From: Oscillospiraceae bacterium
GTDB taxonomy: Bacteria > Bacillota > Clostridia > Oscillospirales > Ruminococcaceae
NCBI GenBank assembly: GCA_017847885.1
Contig: JAGAUA010000009.1
Span: 1 to 64,000 of the forward strand
Length of the DNA: 64,000 bases
Reading direction: 5' to 3'
Positions 26,366 through 34,733 of this stretch are shown here, in pieces (the first letter of the stretch is position 1; every line of letters begins with the position of its first letter). The notes under the pieces were generated by a model. The model did no database searches and was not told the origin of the DNA. It saw nothing but the letters and a program-made list of their open reading frames with translations. The position numbers and the translations under genes are program-made.

Positions 26366-26683
26366 TTACTCCTTCGATTTCTTAATCATATATCTAAGAT
26401 AATCCAGACATTCAAGCTGCTTTTCATTTTTATGCATTTCATCAAGTAAGGCACTGCGTTTCACTTCAAGAATTTTAAGACGTTCCTTTACAGTCGATAC
26501 TCCTGTCTGTTCTAAAAGCATATACATCTTGATATCTTCTTTATTAAAACCAATGTCTCTCAAGGTCATTATGGTGCTTATCCGTTCAATGTCGCTGTCG
26601 TCGTACTCCTGTCCCTGCGGCTCATATTCATCAAGTATCTCCGCAGGAATTTTGTATCGGCGCAGCACTTCTTCTCTTGTCAT
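26366..26683 (-). CDS. Small MerR-like regulator
   Basis: The 105-residue protein begins MTREEVLRRYKIPAEILDEY. It has a compact MerR-type HTH, DSDIERISTIMTLRDIGFNK then EDIKMYMLLEQ, and a C-terminal coiled coil (LKILEVKRSALLDEMHKNEK). GAGAGGT precedes the ATG at 26683, and the ATG shares a base with the stop of the cupin gene (TAATG), so the genes are coupled. No cysteine-based effector site is present. It probably controls the surrounding cupin/flavodoxin-type cluster. Confidence 0.75.
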   Translation of the reverse strand: MTREEVLRRYKIPAEILDEYEPQGQEYDDSDIERISTIMTLRDIGFNKEDIKMYMLLEQTGVSTVKERLKILEVKRSALLDEMHKNEKQLECLDYLRYMIKKSKE

Positions 26684-27432
26684 TACGATACCTCTCCGGC
26701 ATTTTTGTACTGATTCTCGTCCACAGGCTCCAGCCATTCGGTTTTTGAATTATCTCCGGGCACTTCAACCGCAAGATGAGAAAACCAGCTGTTTGCCGCA
26801 GCTCCGTGCCAATGCTTTACGCCTGCAGGAATAGTGACAACATCGCCTGCTTTAAGATGACGTGCAGGCTTGTCCCATTCTTGATATATGCCCTCACCGT
26901 CAACGCAGATAAGTATCTGACCGCCGCCCTTTTTGGCGTTGTGGATATGCCAATTGTTGCGGCATTTCGGCTCAAAGGTCACATTCGCAATAAACACCGT
27001 TTCCTTTGGGTCGGTCAGCGGCTTTAAGTATGATTTCCCTGTGAAATATTTTGCATATTCGGAGTTGAACTCGCCCTGTCCGAAAAATCCGCCGTGTTCA
27101 TCGGCAGCCTGTTCGTCTTTATATACCTTCTTTGCCATTTTAAACGCTGCCCAGGCATTGGGCCAGCCTGCATAAAATGCGATATGGGTGAGTATCTCCG
27201 CCATTTCATCACGGGTAACTCCGTTGTTTTTTGCAGAAGCAAGGTGATACTCAAGGGAATTATCCACAATACCCTTTCCGATAAGCGCGGAAACCGTTAC
27301 AATACTTCTTAGCTTAAGGCTCAGCTTGTCTTCTCTTGACCATATTTCTCCGAACAGAACATCATCGTTAAGTCTTGCAAATTCGGGAGCAAAATCTCCC
27401 AGACCATCTCTTCCTGCTGTTTGTTTTACCAT
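26683..27432 (-). CDS. Carboxymuconolactone decarboxylase-like / cupin fusion
   Basis: Residues ~20-110 are an AhpD/CMD-like helical domain (RSIVTVSALIGKGIVDN, EILTHIAFYAGWPNAWAAF); a Cys-x2-Cys peroxidase motif is absent. Residues ~140-245 are a cupin (NWHIHNAKKGGGQILICVDG, AGDVVTIPAGVKHWHGA) with His ligands for a metal. GGGGAGGT lies 6 nt before the ATG at 27432. Such fusions often occur with LysR regulators, flavodoxins and aldo/keto reductases; here the LysR gene is adjacent and the other two survive only as stubs. The reaction is not known. Confidence 0.85.
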   Translation of the reverse strand: MVKQTAGRDGLGDFAPEFARLNDDVLFGEIWSREDKLSLKLRSIVTVSALIGKGIVDNSLEYHLASAKNNGVTRDEMAEILTHIAFYAGWPNAWAAFKMAKKVYKDEQAADEHGGFFGQGEFNSEYAKYFTGKSYLKPLTDPKETVFIANVTFEPKCRNNWHIHNAKKGGGQILICVDGEGIYQEWDKPARHLKAGDVVTIPAGVKHWHGAAANSWFSHLAVEVPGDNSKTEWLEPVDENQYKNAGEVS

Positions 27433-27537
27433 AATAGCACCTCCCCAAAAATCAGGCATAGCCGTTTTGACTATGCCTATATTATATATCCGATTTTTAG
27501 AAATGTAAAATACTTATATTGTATCTTCTTGTATGCC

Positions 27538-28401
27538 CTAAAGGTATTCCTCTGCAAAATCTATAAAAGCGTTTATCAGCGGAGATACTATCTGATTTTT
27601 CTTCCATACCATAACAGAGCCGATATTAAGCTGCGGCTTCATCGGTACAAAGCACAGATCGTCATATTTTGCTTCAAGACGTATACAAAGTGCTATTCCC
27701 ATTTTATGCTGCACCATTACGGCAATATTATAAAGAAGATTATATGTAGCGGCAATATCAAGGCTGTCGGCATCTTTTCCGAGCCACGCCGAAAATTCAT
27801 TCTGTACCAATGCCCTCTCCGACACAAAGAGCCGTCTGTTGATAAGATCCTGGGGAGTTACATATTCCTGCCCTGCCAGCTCATCATCACAGCGTACAAG
27901 AACGCCCCATTCTTCCTTTACAGGCATACGGATAAACTCGTATTTTCCTATGTCCACGGGTTCCGAAAGCAGCCCAAGATCGAGAAGTCCCTTTTCAAGC
28001 CTGTCCTTTATGCTGTCAGCGTTTGCGCTGAATATCCTGTATTTCACCAAGGGATTATTCTGTCCAAAGGCTGACATTATTTCGGTGAGAGAGGAAAAGC
28101 TGAGAAGCTCGCCGCTGCCTATTGCAATTTCGCCGCTTAACTGCTCAGACCTCATAAAATCCAGCTTTGTTTTTTCCGCAAGGTCTATCATTTCCTGTGC
28201 CCTGCGTTTGAGAAGCATACCCTCATCGGTCAGAACTATCCGGTGATTGCTCCGTCTGAACAGCTTTACTCCAAGCTCCTCCTCCAGCTGCATAAGCTGA
28301 CGTGACAGCGTAGGCTGAGTAACGTGCAGAAGCTGCGCCGCTTTAGTGATATTTTCCTCTCTTGCCGCCATAAGGAAGTAATTTAAGACACGAAGTTCCA
28401 T
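27538..28401 (-). CDS. LysR-family transcriptional regulator
   Basis: The 287-residue protein has the N-terminal winged HTH of LysR proteins (YFLMAAREENITKAAQLLHV, TQPTLSRQLMQLEEELG, LFRRSNHRIVLTDEG), then an effector-binding domain (IAIGSGELLSF). GGAGG is 8 nt from the ATG at 28401; an open frame to 28455 lacks such a site. Unusually it reads in the same direction as, and upstream of, the cupin gene, and is divergent from a flavodoxin stub at 28578. The conserved target was probably that flavodoxin or the cupin operon. Confidence 0.9.
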   Translation of the reverse strand: MELRVLNYFLMAAREENITKAAQLLHVTQPTLSRQLMQLEEELGVKLFRRSNHRIVLTDEGMLLKRRAQEMIDLAEKTKLDFMRSEQLSGEIAIGSGELLSFSSLTEIMSAFGQNNPLVKYRIFSANADSIKDRLEKGLLDLGLLSEPVDIGKYEFIRMPVKEEWGVLVRCDDELAGQEYVTPQDLINRRLFVSERALVQNEFSAWLGKDADSLDIAATYNLLYNIAVMVQHKMGIALCIRLEAKYDDLCFVPMKPQLNIGSVMVWKKNQIVSPLINAFIDFAEEYL

Positions 28402-28577
28402 TTTATCCGCCTCCATTTTATTCAGTATATCACACATTTTCCTCTTTTGCAACATTTCTGTTGCTTAGATATGCCTTTGAAGCATAACCCGTTATAAAAT
28501 ATGAGCATTTGCAAAATGTATCCTGCCAATGTATACTTAGGCGTTTTTTACAACAAATTCAAAGCAGAGGTATCGTT

Positions 28578-28640
28578 ATGAGTAAAAAAATAGTTGCATA
28601 TTTTTTGGCAAGCGGAGTAACAAATCAGACAGCACGCTAA
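28578..28640 (+). pseudogene. Flavodoxin 5' stub
   Basis: AGAGGT followed by ATG at 28578 gives MSKKIVAYFLASGVTNQTAR and a stop. This matches the start of flavodoxins that normally read KxxVAYFSASGxTxxxA and continue for ~140 residues. The rest is missing apart from an unassigned short open stretch to ~28699. It is divergent from the LysR gene, the usual arrangement for its target. Confidence 0.6.
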
Positions 28641-28769
28641 TTATGACAGGCGGCTATAAGGTGCTTGGCTGTTACGAGGTGATTAAGGAAAGTATGTAAA
28701 CAAAACTTTCCGAATAATTAGTTTTTCTTAAATCAAAGAATTTTCCACCTTTTCACCCACTTTGTCTAC

Positions 28770-28797
28770 TTGCAAATTCATCATGGTGTGCTATAAT
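28770..28797 (+). promoter_or_regulatory. Probable promoter of the GH127 gene
   Basis: TTGCAA at 28770-28775, 16-bp spacer, TATAAT at 28792-28797. The ATG follows ~35 nt later after CGGAGGT. Confidence 0.55.
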
Positions 28798-28831
28798 AAT
28801 TTCAGCAGATAATCATTCGGAGGTAAATACT

Positions 28832-30628
28832 ATGCTGAAACAGATAAATATTGAAAATGCACATCTTCTTCCCGGTCTTTTCAAGGAGCGTGCCGATGTA
28901 AACAGGGCATATCTTATGGAGCTGAAAACCGAAAATCTTCTCCAGAATTTCTACCTTGAAGCCTGCATACGCACCGACAGAGATATTTCCGAAATGCACC
29001 TTGGCTGGGAGTCCCCTACTTGTCAGCTGAGGGGACATTTCCTCGGTCATTGGCTGTCCGCCGCATCAATGCTCATTGCACAGAATAACGACCGTGAATT
29101 GAAGGCAAAGCTTGACAACATTATTGACGAGCTTGAACGCTGCCAGAAGCTCAACGGCGGAAAATGGATAGGCTCTGTTCCCGAGAAATATTTTGAAAGG
29201 CTTGAAAAAAACGAGTATATCTGGTCGCCCCAATACACCCTGCACAAAACGCTGCTGGGACTTTACCACAGTGCAATGTATGCCAAAAACGAAAAGGCAC
29301 TTGATATTTTAAGCAATGCCGCAGACTGGTATCTTGACTGGACTGCGGATATGCAGAATAAAAACCCCCACGCCGTTTACAGCGGCGAAGAGGGCGGAAT
29401 GCTTGATGTATGGGCAGGCTTGTATCAGCTTACGGAAAACGAAAAATTTTCCACCTTGGCAGAGAGATACTCTCACCCGTCCATTTTCAAAAAGCTTGCC
29501 GAGGACGGCGACCCGTTGTCAAACTGCCACGCAAACGCAAGTATCCCATGGGCGCAGGGTGCTGCTAAAATGTATGAGGTCACAGGCGATGAAAAGTGGC
29601 TCGGTCTTGTAAAAAGCTTCTGGAAATGCGCTGTCACAGACAGAGAAGCGTTCTGCACAGGCGGTCAGAACTCGGGCGAATTCTGGATACCTCCCCACAA
29701 GCTTGGAATGTTCATCGGCGAGCGCACCCAAGAATTTTGCACTGTCTACAATATGGTGAGGCTTGCCGATTATCTTTTCCGCTTTACGGGAGATGCCGCA
29801 TATCTTGACTACATTGAGAAAAATCTCTACAACGGTTTTCTTGCTCAGCAGAACAAATTCACGGGAATGCCTGCGTACTTCCTGCCAATGAAGTCAGGCA
29901 GCGTGAAAAAATGGGGCAGCAAGACCCACGATTTCTGGTGCTGTCACGGTACGACGGTGCAGGCACACACCATCTATCCGCAGCTTTGCTTTTATGAGGA
30001 CTGCGAGCAGAACCGCCTTATTGTTGGACAGTACATCAACTCGGAGTACAAACACAGCGAAAATGTCTCCGTCGTTCAGAGCGTTGATATGAAATATTAC
30101 AACGACGGAGCTTCCTTCGACGAGCATGATGACAGCAGAATGTCACGCTGGTATATCAAGCTGAATGTCAAGGCGGACAATCCCGAAAAATTTACCTTGT
30201 CGCTTCGTATTCCCGAATGGACGCAGGGCGCTCCCGTTATTTATATCAACGGTGAAGAAATGAAAAATGTTACTGCCGAAAACGGTTATTTTGATATAGA
30301 CCGAATTTGGGAAAATGATACCGTAAACATCTATTTCCCTGCGGTACTGACGACATCTTCTCTGCCCGATATGCCGCAGCTTACGGCGTTTGCGGAAGGT
30401 CCCGTTGTGCTTGCGGGACTGTGCGAAAAGGACTGCGGAATATATATGCAGAACAACGATCCCGAAAGTGCCCTTGCATACACTACCGAGCATACATACA
30501 GCACATTCCCGTGGCAGCAGAGCGTTTACCGTACAGTAAATCAGCCCGAAAACTTCGATTTTGTTCCGCTGTATGACATAACCGACGAGCCGTACACATT
30601 ATACTTCACAAAGAAAAATTTCAGTTGA
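28832..30628 (+). CDS. GH127 beta-L-arabinofuranosidase
   Basis: This is a cytoplasmic 598-residue enzyme with no signal peptide, removing terminal beta-L-arabinofuranose from short arabino-oligosaccharides. The N-terminal (alpha/alpha)6 barrel includes WESPTCQLRGHFLGHWLSA and YTLHKTLLGLYH. The zinc/nucleophile cluster is visible: TQEFC (Glu301, Cys303) and DFWCCHGT (Cys370, Cys371), the same pattern as Glu338, Cys340, Cys417 and Cys418 in bifidobacterial HypBA1. CGGAGGT precedes the ATG. It converges on an AraC regulator with an 8-bp overlap of the 3' ends. The pair is inserted between two decayed redox genes. Confidence 0.92.
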   Translation: MLKQINIENAHLLPGLFKERADVNRAYLMELKTENLLQNFYLEACIRTDRDISEMHLGWESPTCQLRGHFLGHWLSAASMLIAQNNDRELKAKLDNIIDELERCQKLNGGKWIGSVPEKYFERLEKNEYIWSPQYTLHKTLLGLYHSAMYAKNEKALDILSNAADWYLDWTADMQNKNPHAVYSGEEGGMLDVWAGLYQLTENEKFSTLAERYSHPSIFKKLAEDGDPLSNCHANASIPWAQGAAKMYEVTGDEKWLGLVKSFWKCAVTDREAFCTGGQNSGEFWIPPHKLGMFIGERTQEFCTVYNMVRLADYLFRFTGDAAYLDYIEKNLYNGFLAQQNKFTGMPAYFLPMKSGSVKKWGSKTHDFWCCHGTTVQAHTIYPQLCFYEDCEQNRLIVGQYINSEYKHSENVSVVQSVDMKYYNDGASFDEHDDSRMSRWYIKLNVKADNPEKFTLSLRIPEWTQGAPVIYINGEEMKNVTAENGYFDIDRIWENDTVNIYFPAVLTTSSLPDMPQLTAFAEGPVVLAGLCEKDCGIYMQNNDPESALAYTTEHTYSTFPWQQSVYRTVNQPENFDFVPLYDITDEPYTLYFTKKNFS

Positions 30629-31478
30629 TATTCTTCCGCCCAAAGGAATTTTTATACTGTGAGGGAGTAATACCCTCAAGCTGTTTAAAGACCTTCATAA
30701 AATATTTTTCGTCCGAGAAGCCGCAGGAAAATGCGGCTTCTTTTATTGTAATGTCATAGTTTGAAAGCAGCGTTTTTGCTGTTTTTATTCGCAGTCGGTT
30801 TGTATAGCGGACGATTGAAATACCCGTGCTTTGCTTGAACAGAGAGGAAAGATAATCCGAACTGTACCCCACAGCGTCCGCAAGCGATCTTACATCAAAT
30901 GGGAGATAATAGTGATTTTTTATCCATTCCCTTGCAGATACAACAGCCGAAGGAAGCTTATCGGAGCTGTCCTTGCTTTGGAAATATTCCTGCGATATTT
31001 CCATAAGCAGCAGGCTCATTGCATAGTCGGACATATTTTTTATGTACAGCTTTTCTTCAAGTGACATATCCATAAGCTGATGAAAAAGCTGTGCAGTTCG
31101 TCCCGAATCGGACAATGTAAGTGTTTCGGGCAGCAGATATGTATATTCGCCGCTTTCGTCATTCACCGTTTCAAACCCACAGTCCGACCGAAAATGCGCC
31201 CACAGATAGGACAATTTCCCCTCCGAGGGTCGTTGTCCGAAATGCTCCTCGCCTGCTTTGAGAAAAATATACTGTCCCGGAACGAGGGAAAATGGGGCGT
31301 TATTTGCGGTGATATAAAGCGTTCCCTCGGTTACCATGATAAGCACATTTTCATCGAAATTGCGGCGATGATGTACAAATCTCAACGGGCTGATAAGCTG
31401 TCCGCAGACCGAGAATTTAAGCGGTTCATTTGTTTTGCAGCCGAATATCCTCGGCTTGTTTTGTATAATTGCTGACAT
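30621..31478 (-). CDS. AraC-family regulator with cupin sensor domain
   Basis: Residues ~25-130 form an AraC-type beta-barrel sensor (YITANNAPFSLVPGQYIFLK, AGEEHFGQRPSEGKLSYLWA). Residues ~185-280 are the double HTH (DVRSLADAVGYSSDYLSSLF and IKEAAFSCGFSDEKYFMKVF). GGGGAG is 6 nt from the ATG. It converges on GH127 and probably activates it in response to an arabinose-containing sugar (inference from context). Confidence 0.88.
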   Translation of the reverse strand: MSAIIQNKPRIFGCKTNEPLKFSVCGQLISPLRFVHHRRNFDENVLIMVTEGTLYITANNAPFSLVPGQYIFLKAGEEHFGQRPSEGKLSYLWAHFRSDCGFETVNDESGEYTYLLPETLTLSDSGRTAQLFHQLMDMSLEEKLYIKNMSDYAMSLLLMEISQEYFQSKDSSDKLPSAVVSAREWIKNHYYLPFDVRSLADAVGYSSDYLSSLFKQSTGISIVRYTNRLRIKTAKTLLSNYDITIKEAAFSCGFSDEKYFMKVFKQLEGITPSQYKNSFGRKNIN

Positions 31479-31601
31479 TTTATTCTCCCCAAAAGTGAGC
31501 GTATAATCCTATAGAAATAATTTTCGATTGCTTATATTATATCACAAAAAAGAACAGCTGTCCATTATTGCAGAATAAGAAATAATGAATGGGGACTATT
31601 T

Positions 31602-31709
31602 ATGGAATATACCGCTTTAGGGAATACCAATATTTGGATTTCAATGCTTTGTATAGGCTGTATTAGCTTCGGTAAGGCAGGAAAGGTGCGTCTGCAATGC
31701 TGCTCTTGA
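31602..31709 (+). pseudogene. Aldo/keto reductase 5' stub
   Basis: GGGGA then ATG at 31602 gives MEYTALGNTNIWISMLCIGC and ISFGKAGK before a stop after 35 residues. This is the N-terminal strand of AKR family enzymes (LGxTxxxVSxLCxGxMSFG), which are ~300 residues. The rest is deleted. With the flavodoxin stub it brackets the GH127-AraC pair. Confidence 0.65.
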
Positions 31710-31770
31710 AGCTTAAATATCGTTTATACTGCTTTATCCGAACGGCAGCTTTTGCATTTTTCCCCTAAAC

Positions 31771-32433
31771 TTATTTATTTTTCAGCACTTCCTGAACATT
31801 GTACGCTATAATCGGGAAATCCTCAAGACTGTGTTCGTATATGGACGGCATTTTTATCACTTTCATTCCCTCAAAGCCGTACATTTTAACTGGTCTGTCG
31901 GGACATATTGTGAAATAGCCCTCCCTAAAGAAGCACAGCCCATAATCTCTTTCCTGATATGTTATCACTACCAAATTGCTGCCTGCGCTTGAGGTCCCGA
32001 CACGCATACCCTTCGATGCCAGAGGCTTAATAAGAAGCTGCACTATATCCGCCGCATTTTCGGAATTTATAAACGAGGCGTACTGCTCTTTTTCTATATT
32101 TCTGATAATGAACATGGTTGCTCCCGATAAAAAGTTCCAGCCCAAAAGTCCGAAAAACGCCAGTGCGAGCAAAAACATTAAAACCCAATTCTCCTCCGGA
32201 AGCGGAATAAACAGTGAAATTCCCATAAAAGCAACGATTGTTATTATTTTGCCGGTCTTGTATTTGCTTTCGATATGAGTGGTGGAATTAACCACCTTTC
32301 CTTTTGCAGGGACACTTTTTATCCTGGCAGAAACAGCGTCCGGCTGCGTGTTTGTCTGTCCGTTTGCAGTTCCGCATTTAGAGCAGAAAGCTGCTCCGTC
32401 CTCAATTTGATTTCCACATTTTGCACAAAACAT
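31771..32433 (-). CDS. Zinc-ribbon membrane protein (paralog 1)
   Basis: The 220-residue protein starts with a double-CxxC zinc ribbon (FCAKCGNQIEDGAAFCSKCG), a linker, and two helices (~residues 65-105: TIVAFMGISLFIPLPE and WVLMFLLALAFFGLLGWNFL). A C-terminal domain with YQERDYGLCFFREGYFTICP follows. AGGAGG precedes the ATG at 32433. It is similar in layout to the next upstream gene. Function unknown; zinc-ribbon membrane proteins of this kind are widespread in clostridia. Confidence 0.7.
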   Translation of the reverse strand: MFCAKCGNQIEDGAAFCSKCGTANGQTNTQPDAVSARIKSVPAKGKVVNSTTHIESKYKTGKIITIVAFMGISLFIPLPEENWVLMFLLALAFFGLLGWNFLSGATMFIIRNIEKEQYASFINSENAADIVQLLIKPLASKGMRVGTSSAGSNLVVITYQERDYGLCFFREGYFTICPDRPVKMYGFEGMKVIKMPSIYEHSLEDFPIIAYNVQEVLKNK

Positions 32434-32469
32434 AAAAAAGCCTCCTGTTATTTTTGTCACTATAATTAA

Positions 32470-33126
32470 TTATAAATTTCTTAATATATCCTGAATATAA
32501 AATGCTATTACAGGTACATCATTACACAAATTAACATACTTGTTTTCGTTATCAGCATCACTTACGACCACGAAGAAGCTGCCCGGTTCGGTAACGAAGG
32601 CTACCGCGTATTTTTTGTCACCATATGAAATGTCGATCACATTTTCGTTCCTGACTGACATTCTGATACCGTGTGTCAACATGGGTCCCATCAAGACGGA
32701 TGCTATAAGTTCTGCGTCCTGCGTATTGACATAATAACTGTATGCTGTTGCTTCAAAATTTTTCGTTTTAAAATGCTCATAGCCGAACAAAACAAGTTTC
32801 TCTAACATCTTTGATATCCAAATACACACAGCGATCACGAGTATCAAAACAATAAAGCTGTACTCTCCGAGACAGTCCCAGATCATTGCAATACAAAGGA
32901 TCACACGGAGAACCTTTATTACAGACACGACCGTTTTATAATGCGGATCGAGGACTTCGGTGGACGTCAGCTTTTCTCCGTATTCAGGGGCTTTTTCGAT
33001 ATGTGAATTTCCCCCATCAAACAACACCGCAGGAGCAGAAGTCATAGCTTCCGAAACCGAGTTACCGCACTTCGAACAAAATGACGCACTGTCCTCCATT
33101 TGATTTCCACACTTTGAACAGAACAT
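32470..33126 (-). CDS. Zinc-ribbon membrane protein (paralog 2)
   Basis: This 218-residue protein has the same plan: FCSKCGNQMEDSASFCSKCG ribbon, membrane helices at ~residues 72-108, and a C-terminal domain ending IAFYIQDILRNL, compared with IAYNVQEVLKNK in paralog 1. The two are divergent tandem duplicates 36 bp apart on the same strand. No known function. Confidence 0.7.
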   Translation of the reverse strand: MFCSKCGNQMEDSASFCSKCGNSVSEAMTSAPAVLFDGGNSHIEKAPEYGEKLTSTEVLDPHYKTVVSVIKVLRVILCIAMIWDCLGEYSFIVLILVIAVCIWISKMLEKLVLFGYEHFKTKNFEATAYSYYVNTQDAELIASVLMGPMLTHGIRMSVRNENVIDISYGDKKYAVAFVTEPGSFFVVVSDADNENKYVNLCNDVPVIAFYIQDILRNL

Positions 33127-33178
33127 AATTTTTTCCTTTCTTTTTTCAATGAGTCATATATGGTCATTCCACATCTGT

Positions 33179-33664
33179 TTAATGTAAATAATTATAATTA
33201 AAGTTAAAATTACGGTGATGCACAGATACATAATATACACCGCTGTCGATTTTTGTTTCGGCTATTTTCACAAGTCCGTAAGCAAAATCTCTGCCGGCGC
33301 TGTACATAAAATCTAGCTTCTGAGTTCCGTCATCATTGTATTCAGCTACCATATATTCCGCCTTTGCACCAATACTGAACACTGAATCCGTTTTCACTTG
33401 ACCGTATGATATGCTTTCCATGCCGACATAGCCTTTCTTGCAGGAATTAAAATCACTTCTACTTGATTCACTATCACTTTTATGGGTAATTTTGAGATAT
33501 GTATCATAATCATCGTTCATAAGCGCATTCATGTAGGTTTCTAGCGCACCGGACACAGTGCTGTCATTATAGTAGGCAGTATATGCTTCACCGCCGTCTT
33601 TGCTGCAGGACGAAAACGACATCATTAAAATCAACGAAATTATCAAACAAAAATATTTTTTCAT
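33179..33664 (-). CDS. Small lipoprotein, possibly fused to a zinc-ribbon remnant
   Basis: From 33664 the peptide MKKYFCLIISLILMMSFSSC has a lipobox, followed by a ~140-residue extracellular domain (ALETYMNALMNDDYDTYLKI, ISYGQVKTDSVFSIGAKAEY). GGAAAGGTGAG precedes this ATG. The same frame is open upstream to an ATG at 33748 that has its own good site (GGGGAGG) and reads MVCKNCGQFIGSGNT. That looks like the start of another zinc-ribbon paralog whose body has been deleted, leaving an in-frame fusion. I favour 33664 for the lipoprotein. Confidence 0.6.
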   Translation of the reverse strand: MKKYFCLIISLILMMSFSSCSKDGGEAYTAYYNDSTVSGALETYMNALMNDDYDTYLKITHKSDSESSRSDFNSCKKGYVGMESISYGQVKTDSVFSIGAKAEYMVAEYNDDGTQKLDFMYSAGRDFAYGLVKIAETKIDSGVYYVSVHHRNFNFNYNYLH

Positions 33665-33932
33665 TTTTCTCACCTTTCCTTTTGCAGCCGATAAAACAAC
33701 ATTTGTATTACCGCTTCCTATAAATTGCCCACAATTTTTACATACCATAATTAAAATCCTCCCCATTAATATATATGATAAACATTATTTTAAAAAAATC
33801 TTAAAGCAAAAGACATACTATAAGTGCAATAATTATACCCACATATTTACGCTCCCTACGTCCGCCATATTGTCCCATATTATGTTTAATATTATATCAC
33901 AAGTTTATTTGGGTGTCAACATGATATATATA

Positions 33933-33966
33933 TGATACCATACATTTATGATTAAATCTGGTATCA
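33933..33966. promoter_or_regulatory. Inverted-repeat operator upstream of the RHH gene
   Basis: TGATACCA at 33933-33940 and TGGTATCA at 33959-33966 are perfect inverted copies 18 bp apart. The first overlaps a TATGAT -10-like box (33931-33936; weak -35 TTGGGT at 33909). This is typical of an autoregulated ribbon-helix-helix gene. Confidence 0.6.
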
Positions 33967-33991
33967 TAATAATATCAAGGAGGTGACTATA

Positions 33992-34183
33992 ATGTCCGTG
34001 ATCAAAACCCAGTTCACCATGCGTCTGGACCCTGTTACACATTACAAAATAAAACAGATCGCCGCCGAAGAAAAGCGCTCCCTTACCAATATGATCGAAT
34101 ATCTCATTGCCAAGGAAATCAAGCAATATGAAAAAAACCATGGGGAGATACAATTCACAGACGACGATCTGTACACCGAATAG
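33992..34183 (+). CDS. Orphan ribbon-helix-helix DNA-binding protein
   Basis: The 63-residue protein begins MSVIKTQFTMRLDPVTHYKI with the beta-strand TQFTMRL, then helices KIKQIAAEEKRSLTNMIEYL and IAKEIKQYEK, which is the RHH fold of antitoxins and plasmid-type repressors. AAGGAGGTG precedes the ATG at 33992. An acidic tail (FTDDDLYTE) follows. No toxin gene is adjacent; a terminator follows ~70 bp later. It is either a solitary regulator or an antitoxin that has lost its partner. Confidence 0.75.
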   Translation: MSVIKTQFTMRLDPVTHYKIKQIAAEEKRSLTNMIEYLIAKEIKQYEKNHGEIQFTDDDLYTE

Positions 34184-34255
34184 CTGATCCCTTAAAAGCT
34201 ATCCACTGTCATTATACTCCATATTCCGACAAAATTGGTGTTCAAAAAAGTACAC

Positions 34256-34292
34256 AAAAATCCGTTCTGCTGTCACACAGAACGGATTTTTT
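34256..34292. terminator. Convergent terminator between RHH and HTH genes
   Basis: AAAAATCCGTTCTG (34256-34269) pairs with CAGAACGGATTTTTT (34278-34292), 8-nt loop. It serves both strands. Confidence 0.85.
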
Positions 34293-34717
34293 CATAGTAT
34301 TTCTAAATTATTATCATATAACAGCGCTGACGTTTTATCATAATCATAGCCGTTCACCAAGGCGTATATCAACACCGAATCGCGCTCGTCTTTGGGATAA
34401 AGCGGACGGTTGCAGGTGTGCTTCAAAAGTGCCTGCGTTTCTTCCAGCGAAAGCTTCATGCCCAACGCTATTGCAATAAGCTTGTTCCTCGACGGTATCT
34501 TTTTCCCCGAAAAAATATGATAGGCATAAATGCGCTCTATCCCCGAGTTTTTTACCGCGTCCTTCAGTTCAATATTTTTTTCCTCCAGCAGTTGATTAAG
34601 ATATTCCGATATACTGCCTTTTACAAAAACATCGTTGTTTTTTGCCGCAAAGCTTTCATAATCCTCTGCCGCTTTAAGCTCGTTCAGCATTTCATCCGTA
34701 TTTTTCTCATTCAGCAC
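34292..34717 (-). CDS. XRE-like helix-turn-helix protein
   Basis: A GTG start at 34717 has AAAGGGG ~9 nt upstream; an ATG at 34747 overlapping the kinase gene is the alternative. The body has an HTH-like segment (SISEYLNQLLEEKNIELKDA, VKNSGIERIYAYHIFSGKKI, PSRNKLIAIALGMKLSLEET) resembling XRE domains, and a C-terminal region with CNRPLYPKDERDSVLIYALV. It directly follows the Ser/Thr kinase gene, so it may be the kinase target or co-regulator (inference). Confidence 0.65.
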   Translation of the reverse strand: MLNEKNTDEMLNELKAAEDYESFAAKNNDVFVKGSISEYLNQLLEEKNIELKDAVKNSGIERIYAYHIFSGKKIPSRNKLIAIALGMKLSLEETQALLKHTCNRPLYPKDERDSVLIYALVNGYDYDKTSALLYDNNLEIL

Positions 34718-34733
34718 CTTTTTTACCCCTTTT

